From Sphingobium chlorophenolicum (lineage in GTDB: Bacteria > Pseudomonadota > Alphaproteobacteria > Sphingomonadales > Sphingomonadaceae): a DNA stretch of 41,550 nt. The notes beneath the pieces are model-generated. The model did not search any database, was not told the DNA's origin, and saw only the letters and a list, made by a program, of their open reading frames with translations. A program made the translations under genes and the position numbers. Below, in pieces: positions 1 to 8,341 of this stretch; positions within the stretch are counted from its first letter, which is position 1; the number at the start of each line of letters is the position of its first letter. Location: positions 1 through 41,550 of the forward strand of contig NZ_JFHR01000057.1 in NCBI RefSeq assembly GCF_000722875.1. Direction: 5' to 3'.

Positions 1-342
1 CTCTATGCCGACCGAACCGATGTCGACGCAGGTATCCCCTGGAAGGAACAGGGCCTGAGCGCAGGCGCCGAACTTCAGGGCGACAGGCTGGTGTTCAGGG
101 GACGGCAAAAACTCCACCACTTCTCCCTCCCCAAGGGAAACCCCGCCATCCAGTTCCATGTGGTCAGCCAGCCACTCGTCACCCTCCACTCGCCAACCAC
201 CGCTTCGGCGCAAAGCTATATGCGCGTCTATGCAACGCCCTTTGGCCAACCGCCGCAGCTCAAGGTCGTTGGAAAATACTCCGATCAGTTCATATGCAAC
301 GACGGCACATGGAAGTTCACATCACGAACTTGCGAGATTTAG
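1..342 (+). CDS. NTF2/SnoaL-like protein, C-terminal part
   Basis: The reading frame is open from the first base of the window and stops at 340-342, giving 113 residues, so the start lies outside. The end (GKYSDQFICNDGTWKFTSRTCEI, with the core YSDQF..NDGTWKF) has the layout of the last two strands of SnoaL-like/NTF2-fold proteins, in which a G-x-Y-x-D-x-[FL] strand is followed by a D-G-x-W-x-[IF] strand. Such proteins are small cone-shaped folds that act as cyclases, isomerases, dehydratases or ring-hydroxylating oxygenase beta-like subunits; which one cannot be said from this piece. It converges with the MarR gene, 84 bp away. The family is inferred from the C-terminal pattern only. Confidence 0.55.
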   Translation, partial: LYADRTDVDAGIPWKEQGLSAGAELQGDRLVFRGRQKLHHFSLPKGNPAIQFHVVSQPLVTLHSPTTASAQSYMRVYATPFGQPPQLKVVGKYSDQFICNDGTWKFTSRTCEI

Positions 343-426
343 GGCCGATCAACATCATGAGGGCGGAACGCGTGCGGCCTGCACGCTTCCGTTCCTTTTG
401 ACCGCCTTGCTTTTAGCTGTCCGCTT

Positions 427-915
427 CTACGCCGCCACGGCGTTGCGGTCGCATGCGATACCGCCCAGTTCGATCAGCAGCCGGGTGTCGCGGAGAATAT
501 TATCCCACAATTCGTCGCCCAGCGATTCTTTCAGCGATTCCTGAGCCTTGCGCCATTTGGGAATCGCTTCTTCAAGCGCTTCATGGCCGCGCTTCGTCAG
601 GCGCACCAGCCGCTGGCGCTTGTCGGCCCCTTCGCTGACATCGAGAAAGCCGTCCCTGACCAGAATCTCGACATTGCGCGTCGTGGTGGTCCGGTCGGTT
701 TCCATATGCCGCGCCAGCGTCTGCATCGTCGCGTTGCGCAGATAATATACGCGCATCAGGAGCGACATCTGCACCGGATTGACCGGCGACCCGGCCATGC
801 CGTCGACATAATGTTTCATGATCGCCCGGTTGGCCGCTCGCAGCCCTTCCGCAAGGCAGATATGAGGGGTGTTCCGGACTTCCTCCAGGAACGCGATGGG
901 TCCAAAGGCGCTCAT
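427..915 (-). CDS. MarR-family transcriptional regulator
   Basis: A 162-residue winged-helix regulator, the usual MarR length. The DNA-binding part is visible at about residues 60-105: a helix-turn-helix (MQTLARHMETDRTTTTRNVEIL) followed by the wing DKRQRLVRLTKRG, which is characteristic of MarR proteins; flanking helices would form the dimer. I chose the ATG at 915 (protein begins MSAFGPIAFLEEV); a GTG five codons upstream is also possible, and neither has a strong Shine-Dalgarno sequence. MarR proteins usually sense small phenolic or CoA-linked ligands. The target is not obvious: its 5' side faces the TetR gene on the same strand 343 bp away, and its 3' side faces the SnoaL-like gene. Regulation of the P450 operon is possible but not shown. 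Confidence 0.85.
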   Translation of the reverse strand: MSAFGPIAFLEEVRNTPHICLAEGLRAANRAIMKHYVDGMAGSPVNPVQMSLLMRVYYLRNATMQTLARHMETDRTTTTRNVEILVRDGFLDVSEGADKRQRLVRLTKRGHEALEEAIPKWRKAQESLKESLGDELWDNILRDTRLLIELGGIACDRNAVAA

Positions 916-1258
916 CCTGTTGCGATACACCTATTGAAGATGGGTGTCGACCCTTCCGACAAAGCGTTGGCCGAGACGGCATAGGCCATCTGGAATGCCG
1001 AAAAATGGCAGTTTTGCGTTGAAGTTCACAGTGTATGCGCGCGCGTGCCTGGGCGCGCGTATGCGAAGCGGGATTTCATCGAACGTTTCAAAGAGGGATG
1101 CGAGATAGAGTGGCAGGCGCGGAATAGGACAGGCTGAAATGAGCGCCTGCTGCATCGATAGGATGTTTTTTGCGGCGGCTGTTGCCTTTGGGTTACGAAT
1201 TCCGGGTACCGGAAGCGCACCCCCCTCCTTGCGGGAGAGGGATGGCGGAATACAGCCA
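916..1258. other. Intergenic region between MarR and TetR genes, no gene seen
   Basis: I see no convincing coding frame in these 343 bp. It contains a GC-only hairpin (arms 1038-1044 and 1053-1059, CGCGCGC/GCGCGCG, 8-nt loop) without a following T run on either strand, so it is not a classical terminator. A short CTCC...GGAG stem lies near 1225-1237. The region must hold the promoter of the MarR gene and the 3' end of the TetR transcript, but no clear -35/-10 pair stands out. Confidence 0.4.
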
Positions 1259-1963
1259 CTACGATGCATTCGGACAGGGATTATGTTCGGCCTTGTCGGG
1301 ATTGCTTGATTCCGCGTCTTTGGGCGAAAATGCCCTGAAGAACATGCTGACCAGATCGGGGATCAGGCCTTCTATATCCGCCTGACAGGGCGGCTCATCC
1401 GCATGCAGCATCCGCAGCGTCGATGCGCCCGTCATCAACGCCGCCAGCATCAGCACATGCCGCGTCCCTGACGCGCCCGGATCCAACTGCTTCCGCACGA
1501 CCGCCTGATCCAGCGTGAAGCGGAAAATCTCCAATATCCTGATGCTGGGGTCCAGCGCGTCCGGCGCGGGGATATAGCCGGGAATGGGCCGGCCGATCAG
1601 AAGCTGGGCCATTTCCGGGTTCGCCGTCGCCCACCGGTCCACGGCCAGCATCGCGTCCCGGATCGCCGCCATGCCCGGCTCCGCGTTCGCGACGGCGCTT
1701 TCGACCTCGTGCAACACTTCATTTTCGGCGCGGCGGTAAAGCGCGTCGTAGACGGCCATCAAAGAGGGAAAATATTTGTAAAGCGCCGTAGGCTGCACGC
1801 CCAACAGCCGCGCCACCGTCGTCAGATTAAGTCCGGCAACGCCTTGTTGCCGTATGACCTCGATCGACAGATCGAGAATCTCATTGATGGTTTCCTGCCT
1901 GCGGCGTTCGCGCAACGGAACGACATGAGACTCGCTCATGGGGAAAGCTCGTATTTTTATCAT
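1259..1963 (-). CDS. TetR/AcrR-family transcriptional regulator
   Basis: A 234-residue one-component repressor. The N-terminal TetR domain is seen at about residues 15-75, with the helix-turn-helix around LTTVARLLGVQPTALYKYFP. The C-terminal ligand-binding half (WATANPEMAQLLIGRPIPGY...) follows and is typical of the larger TetR C-terminal families. The start at 1963 is preceded by GGGAGAGGAG; an upstream in-frame start near 2008 lacks a ribosome site. It is transcribed away from the P450 operon across a 383-bp AT-rich gap with a perfect palindrome (2164-2178), the usual arrangement of a TetR repressor and its target. Control of the operon is therefore likely, but is inference. Confidence 0.88.
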   Translation of the reverse strand: MIKIRAFPMSESHVVPLRERRRQETINEILDLSIEVIRQQGVAGLNLTTVARLLGVQPTALYKYFPSLMAVYDALYRRAENEVLHEVESAVANAEPGMAAIRDAMLAVDRWATANPEMAQLLIGRPIPGYIPAPDALDPSIRILEIFRFTLDQAVVRKQLDPGASGTRHVLMLAALMTGASTLRMLHADEPPCQADIEGLIPDLVSMFFRAFSPKDAESSNPDKAEHNPCPNAS

Positions 1964-2346
1964 CTCCTCTCCCGATATTCTTTTTAGTGTTCGGGCTTTA
2001 CTTGGCATTCAACGACAATGAGGCGTTTATAAACAGTTTCAAGCGCGCCCAAGCCAATACCAGAACACGGTTTCAACCATATAGCAGACGGCCCCGGCAA
2101 TGTCGATGTCGCCGCGTATTTTAGGGTAAACGGCCCGCCCCCCGGCAACCGGGCATCGCGAAAGTTATGGGTCATAACCATGGCCATGATGCGTAACCAG
2201 CGTCAGACAGAACAACTTTATCAATTCATCCAAACCTCTGTAACTCAGGATGATAAATATTATTCTTTATTTAAAAAAACGAACATTTAACTTGGCAATT
2301 GTCGATTCTGTTCAAGTTCACACAACACAAAAACAAGGCATGAACG
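1964..2346. promoter_or_regulatory. Divergent control region of TetR gene and P450 operon
   Basis: No gene is seen here. The last 120 bp before the ferredoxin gene (2221-2340) are only about 31 percent GC (37 G/C counted), in sharp contrast with the surrounding DNA, as expected for a strong promoter or regulator-binding region. Candidate -10 elements include TATTAT at 2258-2263 and an extended TG-A-TAAATA at 2251-2259, but I find no matching -35 that makes either convincing. The palindrome at 2164-2178 is listed separately. The ferredoxin ATG has AAGG at 2335-2338 as ribosome site. Confidence 0.6.
2164..2178. promoter_or_regulatory. Candidate operator palindrome GTTATG-GGT-CATAAC
   Basis: Perfect 6-bp inverted repeat with a 3-bp spacer, 183 bp upstream of the ferredoxin start and 201 bp from the TetR start. 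Size and position suit a TetR-family operator, though the arms are short and chance occurrence is possible. Confidence 0.35.
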
Positions 2347-2571
2347 ATGCAGGTAAAAACCTTGCCGGAGAGGTGCGTTTCATCAGGCCAATGCGTGATG
2401 CTGGCGCCTGGGGTTTTCGATCAGGATGACGATGGCGTGGTCCTGCTGTTGCGGGACACGGTCGATGATGGCGACGAAGCCACCGCCGCCGCGGTCAAAT
2501 CTGCCGCCAATGTCTGCCCCGCCGCCGCGATCCGGCTCTCGGCCCAACTCTCGGCGAACCAGAAGGCCTGA
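2347..2571 (+). CDS. P450-type [3Fe-4S] ferredoxin
   Basis: A 74-residue one-electron carrier that would reduce the P450 encoded two genes downstream. Three cluster cysteines are visible: C10 and C16 in C-V-S-S-G-Q-C and C57 in N-V-C-P. The second position of a normal 4Fe-4S motif is S13 rather than Cys, which is the pattern of the [3Fe-4S] ferredoxins found beside bacterial P450s. It is acidic in the middle (DQDDDG), as these partners usually are. The start at 2347 has AAGG eight bases upstream; an overlapping ATG at 2340 is in another frame. It is the first gene of the operon. No ferredoxin reductase is present in the window, so that component must come from elsewhere. Confidence 0.92.
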   Translation: MQVKTLPERCVSSGQCVMLAPGVFDQDDDGVVLLLRDTVDDGDEATAAAVKSAANVCPAAAIRLSAQLSANQKA

Positions 2572-2613
2572 CTTTCAGGCCGGTTCCCACTTCCAGGAGG
2601 AGTGTCGGAAGAC

Positions 2614-3714
2614 ATGCACGCCAACGCCGCGATCCTGCGCCATGCGCAAGCGCCTTTCGCCATAGAGCCATTGGACCTGCCCGAACCCAGCGGGAACGAG
2701 ATTCTCGTCCGCGTCGCCGGAGTCGGCATGTGCCACACCGATCTGGTGGTGCGGCACCTGCCCGCCGAATGGGCGCCCCTGCCCGCCGTGCTGGGCCATG
2801 AAGGGTCCGGCATCGTCGAGGCGGTCGGCCCCTCCGTCACGCGATTTGCCGTCGGGGACCATGTGGTCCTGACCTATGATTCATGCGGATGGTGCGAGAA
2901 TTGCCATAGCGGCACGCCCTCCTTCTGCTCCGAATTCAGCGAGCGGAACGAACTGGGGCTGCGGCCCGGATCGCATCGGTCGGGCCGGGATTCGGACGGG
3001 GTCGAATTGCAGACGCGCTGGTTCGGCCAGTCGTCCTTCGCCACCCATTCGCTGGCGACCGAACGCAATGTGATCAAGGTGTCGCCGGACCTGCCCATCG
3101 AACTGCTGGGGCCGCTTGGCTGCGGCATCCAGACCGGCGCGGGCGCTATCCTGAACGCCCTGCAGGTCCGTTTCGACAGCAGCGTCGTCATATTCGGGAC
3201 GGGCGCGGTCGGCATGGCCGCGATCATGGCGGCGCGCATCGCTGGGGCGCGGAAGGTCATCGCGGTCGACCTTCATGAAAACCGTCTTCAGCTTGCCCAG
3301 GAACTGGGGGCGACGCATCGCATCTCCGGGCGCGATCCGGAACTGGTCGATCAGATCATGTCCATCACGGGGGGCGGCACGACCCATGCGCTGGACACGA
3401 CCGCCGCGCCCGCCGTCATCACCGCCGCCCTGGCGTCCCTGCGCGCACGCGGGAAGCTGGGGCTGGTGGGCGGCGGCGGCGCGCCGCTGGACCTGCCCCA
3501 GGAAGCATTGATGAAGGGCCAGCAACTGTCCTTCATCATCGAAGGCAATTCGGTTCCGCAACTGCTGATCCCGCAACTGATCGAACTCTGGTCGGAGGGG
3601 CTGTTCCCCTTCGACCGGCTGATCACCCGATATCCGCTGGAAAAGATCAACGATGCGGAGCGCGATCTTGCGTCCGGATCGGTCATCAAGCCGGTCCTGC
3701 TGCCCGGCCGATGA
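2614..3714 (+). CDS. Zinc-dependent alcohol dehydrogenase (aryl/allyl alcohol type)
   Basis: A 366-residue medium-chain dehydrogenase that would oxidise a primary alcohol to the aldehyde with NAD+. Catalytic-zinc residues are C40 (CHTD) and H62-E63 (GHEGSG); the four structural-zinc cysteines are C91, C94, C97 and C105. A GTGAVGMAA Rossmann turn follows, with an Asp at the end of the next strand (VDLHENRL) that favours NAD over NADP. The central WFGQSSFATHSLA stretch is like benzyl-alcohol and geraniol dehydrogenases. I chose the ATG at 2614 because the protein then begins like its family; AGGAGG lies at 2595-2600. A GTG at 2602 would sit against the ribosome site. Next to a P450, the likely substrate is the P450's hydroxylated product. 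Confidence 0.92.
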   Translation: MHANAAILRHAQAPFAIEPLDLPEPSGNEILVRVAGVGMCHTDLVVRHLPAEWAPLPAVLGHEGSGIVEAVGPSVTRFAVGDHVVLTYDSCGWCENCHSGTPSFCSEFSERNELGLRPGSHRSGRDSDGVELQTRWFGQSSFATHSLATERNVIKVSPDLPIELLGPLGCGIQTGAGAILNALQVRFDSSVVIFGTGAVGMAAIMAARIAGARKVIAVDLHENRLQLAQELGATHRISGRDPELVDQIMSITGGGTTHALDTTAAPAVITAALASLRARGKLGLVGGGGAPLDLPQEALMKGQQLSFIIEGNSVPQLLIPQLIELWSEGLFPFDRLITRYPLEKINDAERDLASGSVIKPVLLPGR

Positions 3715-3757
3715 CGCGGTGAACCGCTGACACCAACCTTAAAGAAGGCACAAGCCA

Positions 3758-4990
3758 GTGACGACAGAAACCCAAATCCAGGAAAAGCCCGTCCCCGAAA
3801 CCACCTTCCCCTGGGAACGCGGTGCCTACGATCCTCCGCCAGCCTATGCCTGGCTGCGCGAGAACGAGCCAGTCCGGCGCGTCGTTCTGCACGACGGCAC
3901 ACCGGCCTGGCTCGTCACCCGCTATGACGACGTGCGGCGCATATTGGCCGATCCCAGGGTCAGTTCGAACCAGAATCTGCCGGGCTTTCCCCAGATCGAA
4001 CTGGTCCCCCGCCCCAGCGAGGAGGAAACAACCTTCCTCAACATGGACGCGCCGCGCCACACGCTGTTCCGGCGCCTCATCTCCAAGCATTTCATCGTGA
4101 AGAAGCTGGAGGTCATGCGCCCGCGCATCCAGGCGCTGGTCGACGAGCGGATCGACCATATCATCGACCGGTCGGAGCCGTTCGATTTCGTGGAGGAAAT
4201 CGCCCTGCCCGTCCCGTCCACGGTGATCGCCTGGCTGCTGGGCGTGCCGCCGTCGGATCACCCCTTCTTCAACCGGGAGACGGAGGCGCTGCTGGCCGCC
4301 AGCCTGGGAACGGAAGAAGCGATCGAGCGCGCCACCGAAGCCTTTGCGAACATCAACGACTATGTCGACCGGCTGATCGCCGAACGCGAGAAGCTGGACG
4401 ATCCGGGCACCGATATATTGGGCGATCTGGTGCGGGCAAGCAACGAAGGCCAGATCGAGCGGCGGGACGTGCTGAACACCGCGTGGCTGCTGCTGGTCGC
4501 GGGCCATGACACGACGGCGAACATGATCGGCATGGGCATGCTGACGCTGCTGGAGCATCCGGATCAACTGGCGGAGCTTCAGGCGAACCCGGCCCTGATC
4601 CACGACGCCATCGAGGAACTGCTGCGCTATCTGACGGTCGTGCATCTCATCATCCTGCGCATCGCGACGGAGGATATAGAGATTGGCGGAGTGACGATCC
4701 CTGCGGGCGAAGGGATCATCCCGCTCAATTTCGCGGCGAACCGCGACGACGGGCATTTCCCCGATGCGGCGAAGTTCGACATTCGCCGGGGCGCGCGGGA
4801 CCATGTCGCCTTCGGCTATGGCATGCATCAGTGCATCGGTCAGGCGCTGGCGCGCATCGAATTGCAGATCGTCTTCGAAACGCTGCTGCGGCGGATTCCG
4901 AACCTGCGGCTGGCGACCGATCCGGCCGACATCAGCTTCAAAAGCCATGCGAGCATCAACGGCATCGCCCGGCTGCCGGTGGCGCTCTAA
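3758..4990 (+). CDS. Cytochrome P450 monooxygenase
   Basis: A 410-residue soluble bacterial class I P450. Diagnostic features: the I-helix oxygen-activation motif A248-G-H-D-T252-T, the K-helix ExxR (E287 to R290), and the heme-binding loop FGYGMHQC with the proximal thiolate at C359 followed by IGQALAR. No membrane anchor is seen, as usual for bacterial P450s. The start is GTG at 3758 with GAAGG upstream. It would hydroxylate an unactivated carbon of a hydrophobic substrate, receiving electrons from the ferredoxin two genes upstream. Flanking alcohol and aldehyde dehydrogenases and a CoA-transferase suggest that the product is carried on to a carboxylic acid and CoA ester. The CYP family number and substrate cannot be assigned by eye. 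Confidence 0.96.
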   Translation: MTTETQIQEKPVPETTFPWERGAYDPPPAYAWLRENEPVRRVVLHDGTPAWLVTRYDDVRRILADPRVSSNQNLPGFPQIELVPRPSEEETTFLNMDAPRHTLFRRLISKHFIVKKLEVMRPRIQALVDERIDHIIDRSEPFDFVEEIALPVPSTVIAWLLGVPPSDHPFFNRETEALLAASLGTEEAIERATEAFANINDYVDRLIAEREKLDDPGTDILGDLVRASNEGQIERRDVLNTAWLLLVAGHDTTANMIGMGMLTLLEHPDQLAELQANPALIHDAIEELLRYLTVVHLIILRIATEDIEIGGVTIPAGEGIIPLNFAANRDDGHFPDAAKFDIRRGARDHVAFGYGMHQCIGQALARIELQIVFETLLRRIPNLRLATDPADISFKSHASINGIARLPVAL

Positions 4991-5011
4991 AAACCGATGG
5001 AGGGACATGGC

Positions 5012-5518
5012 ATGGAAGAGGCGACGACTCTCGTCACCCCGCAGATGGTGGCATCGAAAGGCGTCTGGCATTCGTTCGAGACGAGCTTTCCGATCACGGC
5101 CACCGACATACGCCGCTGGGCGATAGCGACCTATTGGGGAGAGATGCCGCCGCGTCTCTTCTGGGACGAGGATTATGCCAAAACGACGCGGTGGGGCGGC
5201 ATCGTCGCGCCGGAGGATTTCAATCCCTTCGCCTGGCAGCTTCCCCGCGAACTGACGGAGGAGGAATTGCGGCTTCAGGGCGCGATCCCCGGTCAGGAAA
5301 CGAAGAAGGGCGACAATATCCTGAACGGCGGTCAGGTCGACAGTTTCGGCGCGCGCATGCGTCCGGGCGACGTGATCTCCAGCCGTTCCCGCCTCACCGG
5401 ATGGGAGGAGCGGGAGGGCCGCAACGGCCTGACGCTCTACACCTATAACGAGACCGAATGGACGAACCAGCGCGGTGAATGGGTGAAGTCCCGCGTCATG
5501 ACCCTCATTCATTATTAG
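5012..5518 (+). CDS. MaoC/FAS1-like dehydratase subunit (hot-dog fold)
   Basis: A 168-residue protein with the N-terminal MaoC-like (FAS1-type dehydratase) hot-dog pattern: RRWAIATYWGE...LFWDEDYAKTTRWGGIVAPEDF matches the family's W-A-x-A-x-G-D-x-N-P-x-x-W-D-x-x-Y-A...RWGG-x-x-A-P, but the usual G-D is G43-E44. Such proteins form heteromers with a second MaoC subunit, as in the steroid side-chain hydratase ChsH1-ChsH2, and add water to a 2-enoyl-CoA. The partner is the next gene, 10 bp downstream. The ATG at 5012 has GGAGGG seven bases upstream; an in-frame ATG at 4997 lies in front of that site and is rejected. The hydratase role is from family knowledge; the substrate is unknown. Confidence 0.82.
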   Translation: MEEATTLVTPQMVASKGVWHSFETSFPITATDIRRWAIATYWGEMPPRLFWDEDYAKTTRWGGIVAPEDFNPFAWQLPRELTEEELRLQGAIPGQETKKGDNILNGGQVDSFGARMRPGDVISSRSRLTGWEEREGRNGLTLYTYNETEWTNQRGEWVKSRVMTLIHY

Positions 5519-5528
5519 GAGCTTCGCC

Positions 5529-5957
5529 TTGTCCATTTTCTTCGAAGACATCGCCGTGGGCGACCAGATTCCGGCCTTCACCCGCAAGACGACCATGATG
5601 GAATGGAGCCGCTTCGCCGCGGTGAACGAGGAGTTCGTCTATGTCCATATGGACGATGAGGCGGGACGGGCGGCGGGCCAGCCGGGCGCGTTCGGCATGG
5701 GCAATCTGCGCTGGGCGTACATGCTGAACGCCCTGCGCGACTGGGCGGGCGACGAGAGCGAGATCAAGGAACTGGCCATGCAGTTCCGCGCCATCAACCA
5801 GAAGGACGACATATTGTCGGCCAAGGCCACGGTCGTGGACAAATCGGTCGCGGATGACGGGTCCAACCTCATCCACCTGCAGATCGACGTGGAAAATCAG
5901 GACGGCAAGGGCACTTCGCCGGGGCGCGCCATCGTGGCGGTTCCGTCCCGCGCATGA
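5529..5957 (+). CDS. MaoC-family enoyl-CoA hydratase subunit
   Basis: A 142-residue hot-dog-fold protein with TTG start and GGAG eight bases upstream. The segment FAAVNEEFVYVHMDDEAGRAAG aligns with the (R)-hydratase motif G-D-x-N-P-[IL]-H: H40 is kept, but the catalytic Asp position is Glu (E35) and Asn is Val (V37). The rest (GAFGMGNLRWAYMLNALRDW) fits the central helix and following strand. With the preceding FAS1-like subunit it would form an a/b hydratase for an unsaturated acyl-CoA. The Asp-to-Glu change could alter rate or reaction (hydratase versus dehydratase), or be normal for this subfamily. Confidence 0.84.
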   Translation: MSIFFEDIAVGDQIPAFTRKTTMMEWSRFAAVNEEFVYVHMDDEAGRAAGQPGAFGMGNLRWAYMLNALRDWAGDESEIKELAMQFRAINQKDDILSAKATVVDKSVADDGSNLIHLQIDVENQDGKGTSPGRAIVAVPSRA

Positions 5958-6001
5958 ACCTTGCCGCAAGAACGATCATTTTTCGGGAGCTTTGACTGAA
6001 G

Positions 6002-8308
6002 ATGGATGCGCTTGGCGATATTCGCGTGATCGAACTGGCGACCGGCGTCGCCGGCCCCATTGTCGGCATGTTCTGTGCCGACTTCGGCGCCGACGTCGTG
6101 AAGGTGGAGACGCCGGACGGCGATCCGGAACGCGACCGTCCCGGTTTTCCGATGTGGAACCGGGGCAAGCGCAGCGTCGTGATCGATCCCGGAACGGCCG
6201 ACGGTCGCGCCTGGCTGCGGAAGCAGATCGGCGGCGCGGACATGCTGATCGTCAGGGGCGACGACGAACTGGCGGCTTTCGGGCTGGACGCCATGGCATT
6301 GCTGGCCGAGCATCCCCGCCTGATCCTGCTGGAAATGCCCGTCTATCTTCCCGGCCATGTCCCCTGGGCGGGCGGCGTCGAATCCGCCGCGCTGCTGGGG
6401 GCCTATGGCGGCCAGTTCGCCCGCCAGTCCTCCGTATCGGGGGAGCCGGTCGAGTCCGTCTATCAGACATTGCTCTATGCGCATGGCCTGTGGGCGTCGG
6501 TCTGCGCGGTGGCGGCCTTGATAGAGCGGGAGGGTTCGGGCTTCGGGCAGCGCGTCACCGTGTCCGGGATCAACGCGCTTCAGCAGCTTACCATGATATC
6601 GCTGGTGGTCGATCCGAACGCACCTGACCCCAGCACGGCCGTGGGGGGCGCGGGGCGGCATCCCACCTATTCCCGGATGATCGCGGGCGACGGCAAATGG
6701 TTCACCAGCGGCGCTCTCGGCCCCCGGTTCGAAGCCATGTTCATGGAGGTGATCGGGCTTGGCTCGATTGTCGAGGATGAACGGCTGGGCGGCAGCCTGG
6801 CGAACATGGTCGCGCCGGAGAATATCGGCTGGGTGCAGAAGGCCGTCGAGGAAGCGGTATTGAAGCAGCCGCGTCAATATTGGCTGGACCGGCTGGACGC
6901 CGTCGGCATCCCCTCAGGGCCGATAGACGAGCGCGACGGATGGCTGGACCATCCGCAGGTCGCCGCCATGGGCATGCGGGTCGAGGTCGACGATCCCGAT
7001 CGCGGCACTGTCGTCATGCCGGGCGTCCCGATCAACCTGACCGCGACGCCCGGAACCGTTCGCGGCCCTGCCCCTGCCCTTGGCGAGCATAGCAGCAAGG
7101 TCGCGCCATGGCCCGCCCAGCCCCGTCCGGCTGCCGAGGCGCGCCCGCTCATGCGTTCCGGCCCATTGTCGGGCATCAGGGTCGTCAACAGCGGGCCGTT
7201 CCTGGCCAGCCCCTATGCCGGATGCCTGCTGTCCGCGCTGGGCGCGGACGTGATCAAGGTGGAACCGCGAGAGGGCGACCCCTTCCGCAAACCCGCTTAT
7301 GGCGCGAACCGGGGCATGCGCAGCATCGCCATCGACCTGAAGCATCCCGACAGCATCCGGGCTTTCCACAAGATCATCGAGGGCGCGGACGTCTTCATCG
7401 ACGGCCTGCGCCCCGGCGTGACGAAGAGCCTGGGCATCGACTATGACTCGTTGAAGGCGATCAACCCCGGCATCGTCACCATGTCCCTTTCCGCCTTCGG
7501 CCAGACCGGCCCGCTGGGCGGGCGCGGCGGCGTGGACATGGTGTTGCAGGGCATGGCCGGGATGATGTCGGCGGAGGGCGGCGACGGCGAACCCATCGTC
7601 AACACCATATCCGTCTGCGACATCAGCACGGCCTCCATGTCCTCCCTCACCATCGCGCTTGCCCTGTTCCACAGGCTGCGGACCGGGGAAGGCCAGCGGA
7701 CGTGGGACACGCTGCTGGGCACCGCAACCTACCTCCAGTCGGCGGAGATCATCCGGTTCGAAGGCCGCCCGCCCGCCATCGTCGGCGGCGTGGACTTTCA
7801 GGGGGACGGCGCGTTCGACCGCATGTACCGGGCGGCGGACGGCTGGGTCCGGATCGCCGCGCCCGACGCCCCGGCGAAAATCGCCAGCTCCCTGGAAATT
7901 CCGGAAGAACGGCTGGCGGACAAGGACGGAGCCATCGCCGCCATCGGAGCCGCCATCGCCAATCTCAACCGCGAGGAAGCGACCCGTCGCCTCAACCGGG
8001 CAGGCGTGCCGTCTGCATCCGTCAGGAAGGTGACGGAGGTGCTGCGCGATCCCCGGCTTTGCGAGGCGGGCTTCGCCCATGTCTATCCTTCCGACAATGG
8101 CGGTTTCATCGCCACGCCGGGGCGCATCGCTTCCTTCAGCAGGACCGAATGGCGGGGCGTGCTGAAGCCGCCGGGGATCGGCGAGCATAGCGTCCGGATA
8201 TTGGAGGATGCGGGGATCGATCCCGCGACCATCGACCAGTTGATCGAACGCCGCGCCGTCGCGGTCGGCGGACCCATGCCGCAGATATTGCCCCATGCCT
8301 ATCGTTGA
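6002..8308 (+). CDS. Tandem class III (CaiB/BaiF) CoA-transferase, two fused domains
   Basis: A 768-residue protein, nearly twice the usual 400, made of two CaiB/BaiF domains (about residues 3-370 and 385-755), each starting with the family pattern (IRVIELATGVAGPIVGMFCA and IRVVNSGPFLASPYAGCLL) and the FGADVVKVE/LGADVIKVE strand. The second domain keeps the catalytic aspartate at D540 (ISVCDIST), which forms the acyl anhydride in this family. In the first domain the equivalent stretch (VYQTLLYAHG, residues 153-162) has no acidic residue. One active site per chain is therefore likely, the N-terminal half being structural. It would load CoA from a donor such as succinyl-CoA onto the acid made by the P450 and dehydrogenases. 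The donor and acceptor are inference. Confidence 0.9.
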   Translation: MDALGDIRVIELATGVAGPIVGMFCADFGADVVKVETPDGDPERDRPGFPMWNRGKRSVVIDPGTADGRAWLRKQIGGADMLIVRGDDELAAFGLDAMALLAEHPRLILLEMPVYLPGHVPWAGGVESAALLGAYGGQFARQSSVSGEPVESVYQTLLYAHGLWASVCAVAALIEREGSGFGQRVTVSGINALQQLTMISLVVDPNAPDPSTAVGGAGRHPTYSRMIAGDGKWFTSGALGPRFEAMFMEVIGLGSIVEDERLGGSLANMVAPENIGWVQKAVEEAVLKQPRQYWLDRLDAVGIPSGPIDERDGWLDHPQVAAMGMRVEVDDPDRGTVVMPGVPINLTATPGTVRGPAPALGEHSSKVAPWPAQPRPAAEARPLMRSGPLSGIRVVNSGPFLASPYAGCLLSALGADVIKVEPREGDPFRKPAYGANRGMRSIAIDLKHPDSIRAFHKIIEGADVFIDGLRPGVTKSLGIDYDSLKAINPGIVTMSLSAFGQTGPLGGRGGVDMVLQGMAGMMSAEGGDGEPIVNTISVCDISTASMSSLTIALALFHRLRTGEGQRTWDTLLGTATYLQSAEIIRFEGRPPAIVGGVDFQGDGAFDRMYRAADGWVRIAAPDAPAKIASSLEIPEERLADKDGAIAAIGAAIANLNREEATRRLNRAGVPSASVRKVTEVLRDPRLCEAGFAHVYPSDNGGFIATPGRIASFSRTEWRGVLKPPGIGEHSVRILEDAGIDPATIDQLIERRAVAVGGPMPQILPHAYR

Positions 8309-8341
8309 GCCTCGGATCGCAAGCATAAGGAAAAAGCAGCC

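Noticed and set aside
1038..1059. CGCGCGC/GCGCGCG hairpin as a terminator for the TetR gene
   Set aside because: The stem is a simple alternating GC run and no T tract follows on either strand, so it is listed only as a structure in the gap.
2340..2346. ATG at 2340 as the ferredoxin start
   Set aside because: It is in a different frame from the ferredoxin; the ATG at 2347 gives the complete cysteine pattern and has a well-spaced AAGG.
3686..5596. Long open frame on the minus strand opposite the P450 and hydratase genes
   Set aside because: It is antisense to genes with clear catalytic motifs, is rich in Arg/Asp/Gln as expected from reading GC-rich codons backwards, and shows no family pattern.
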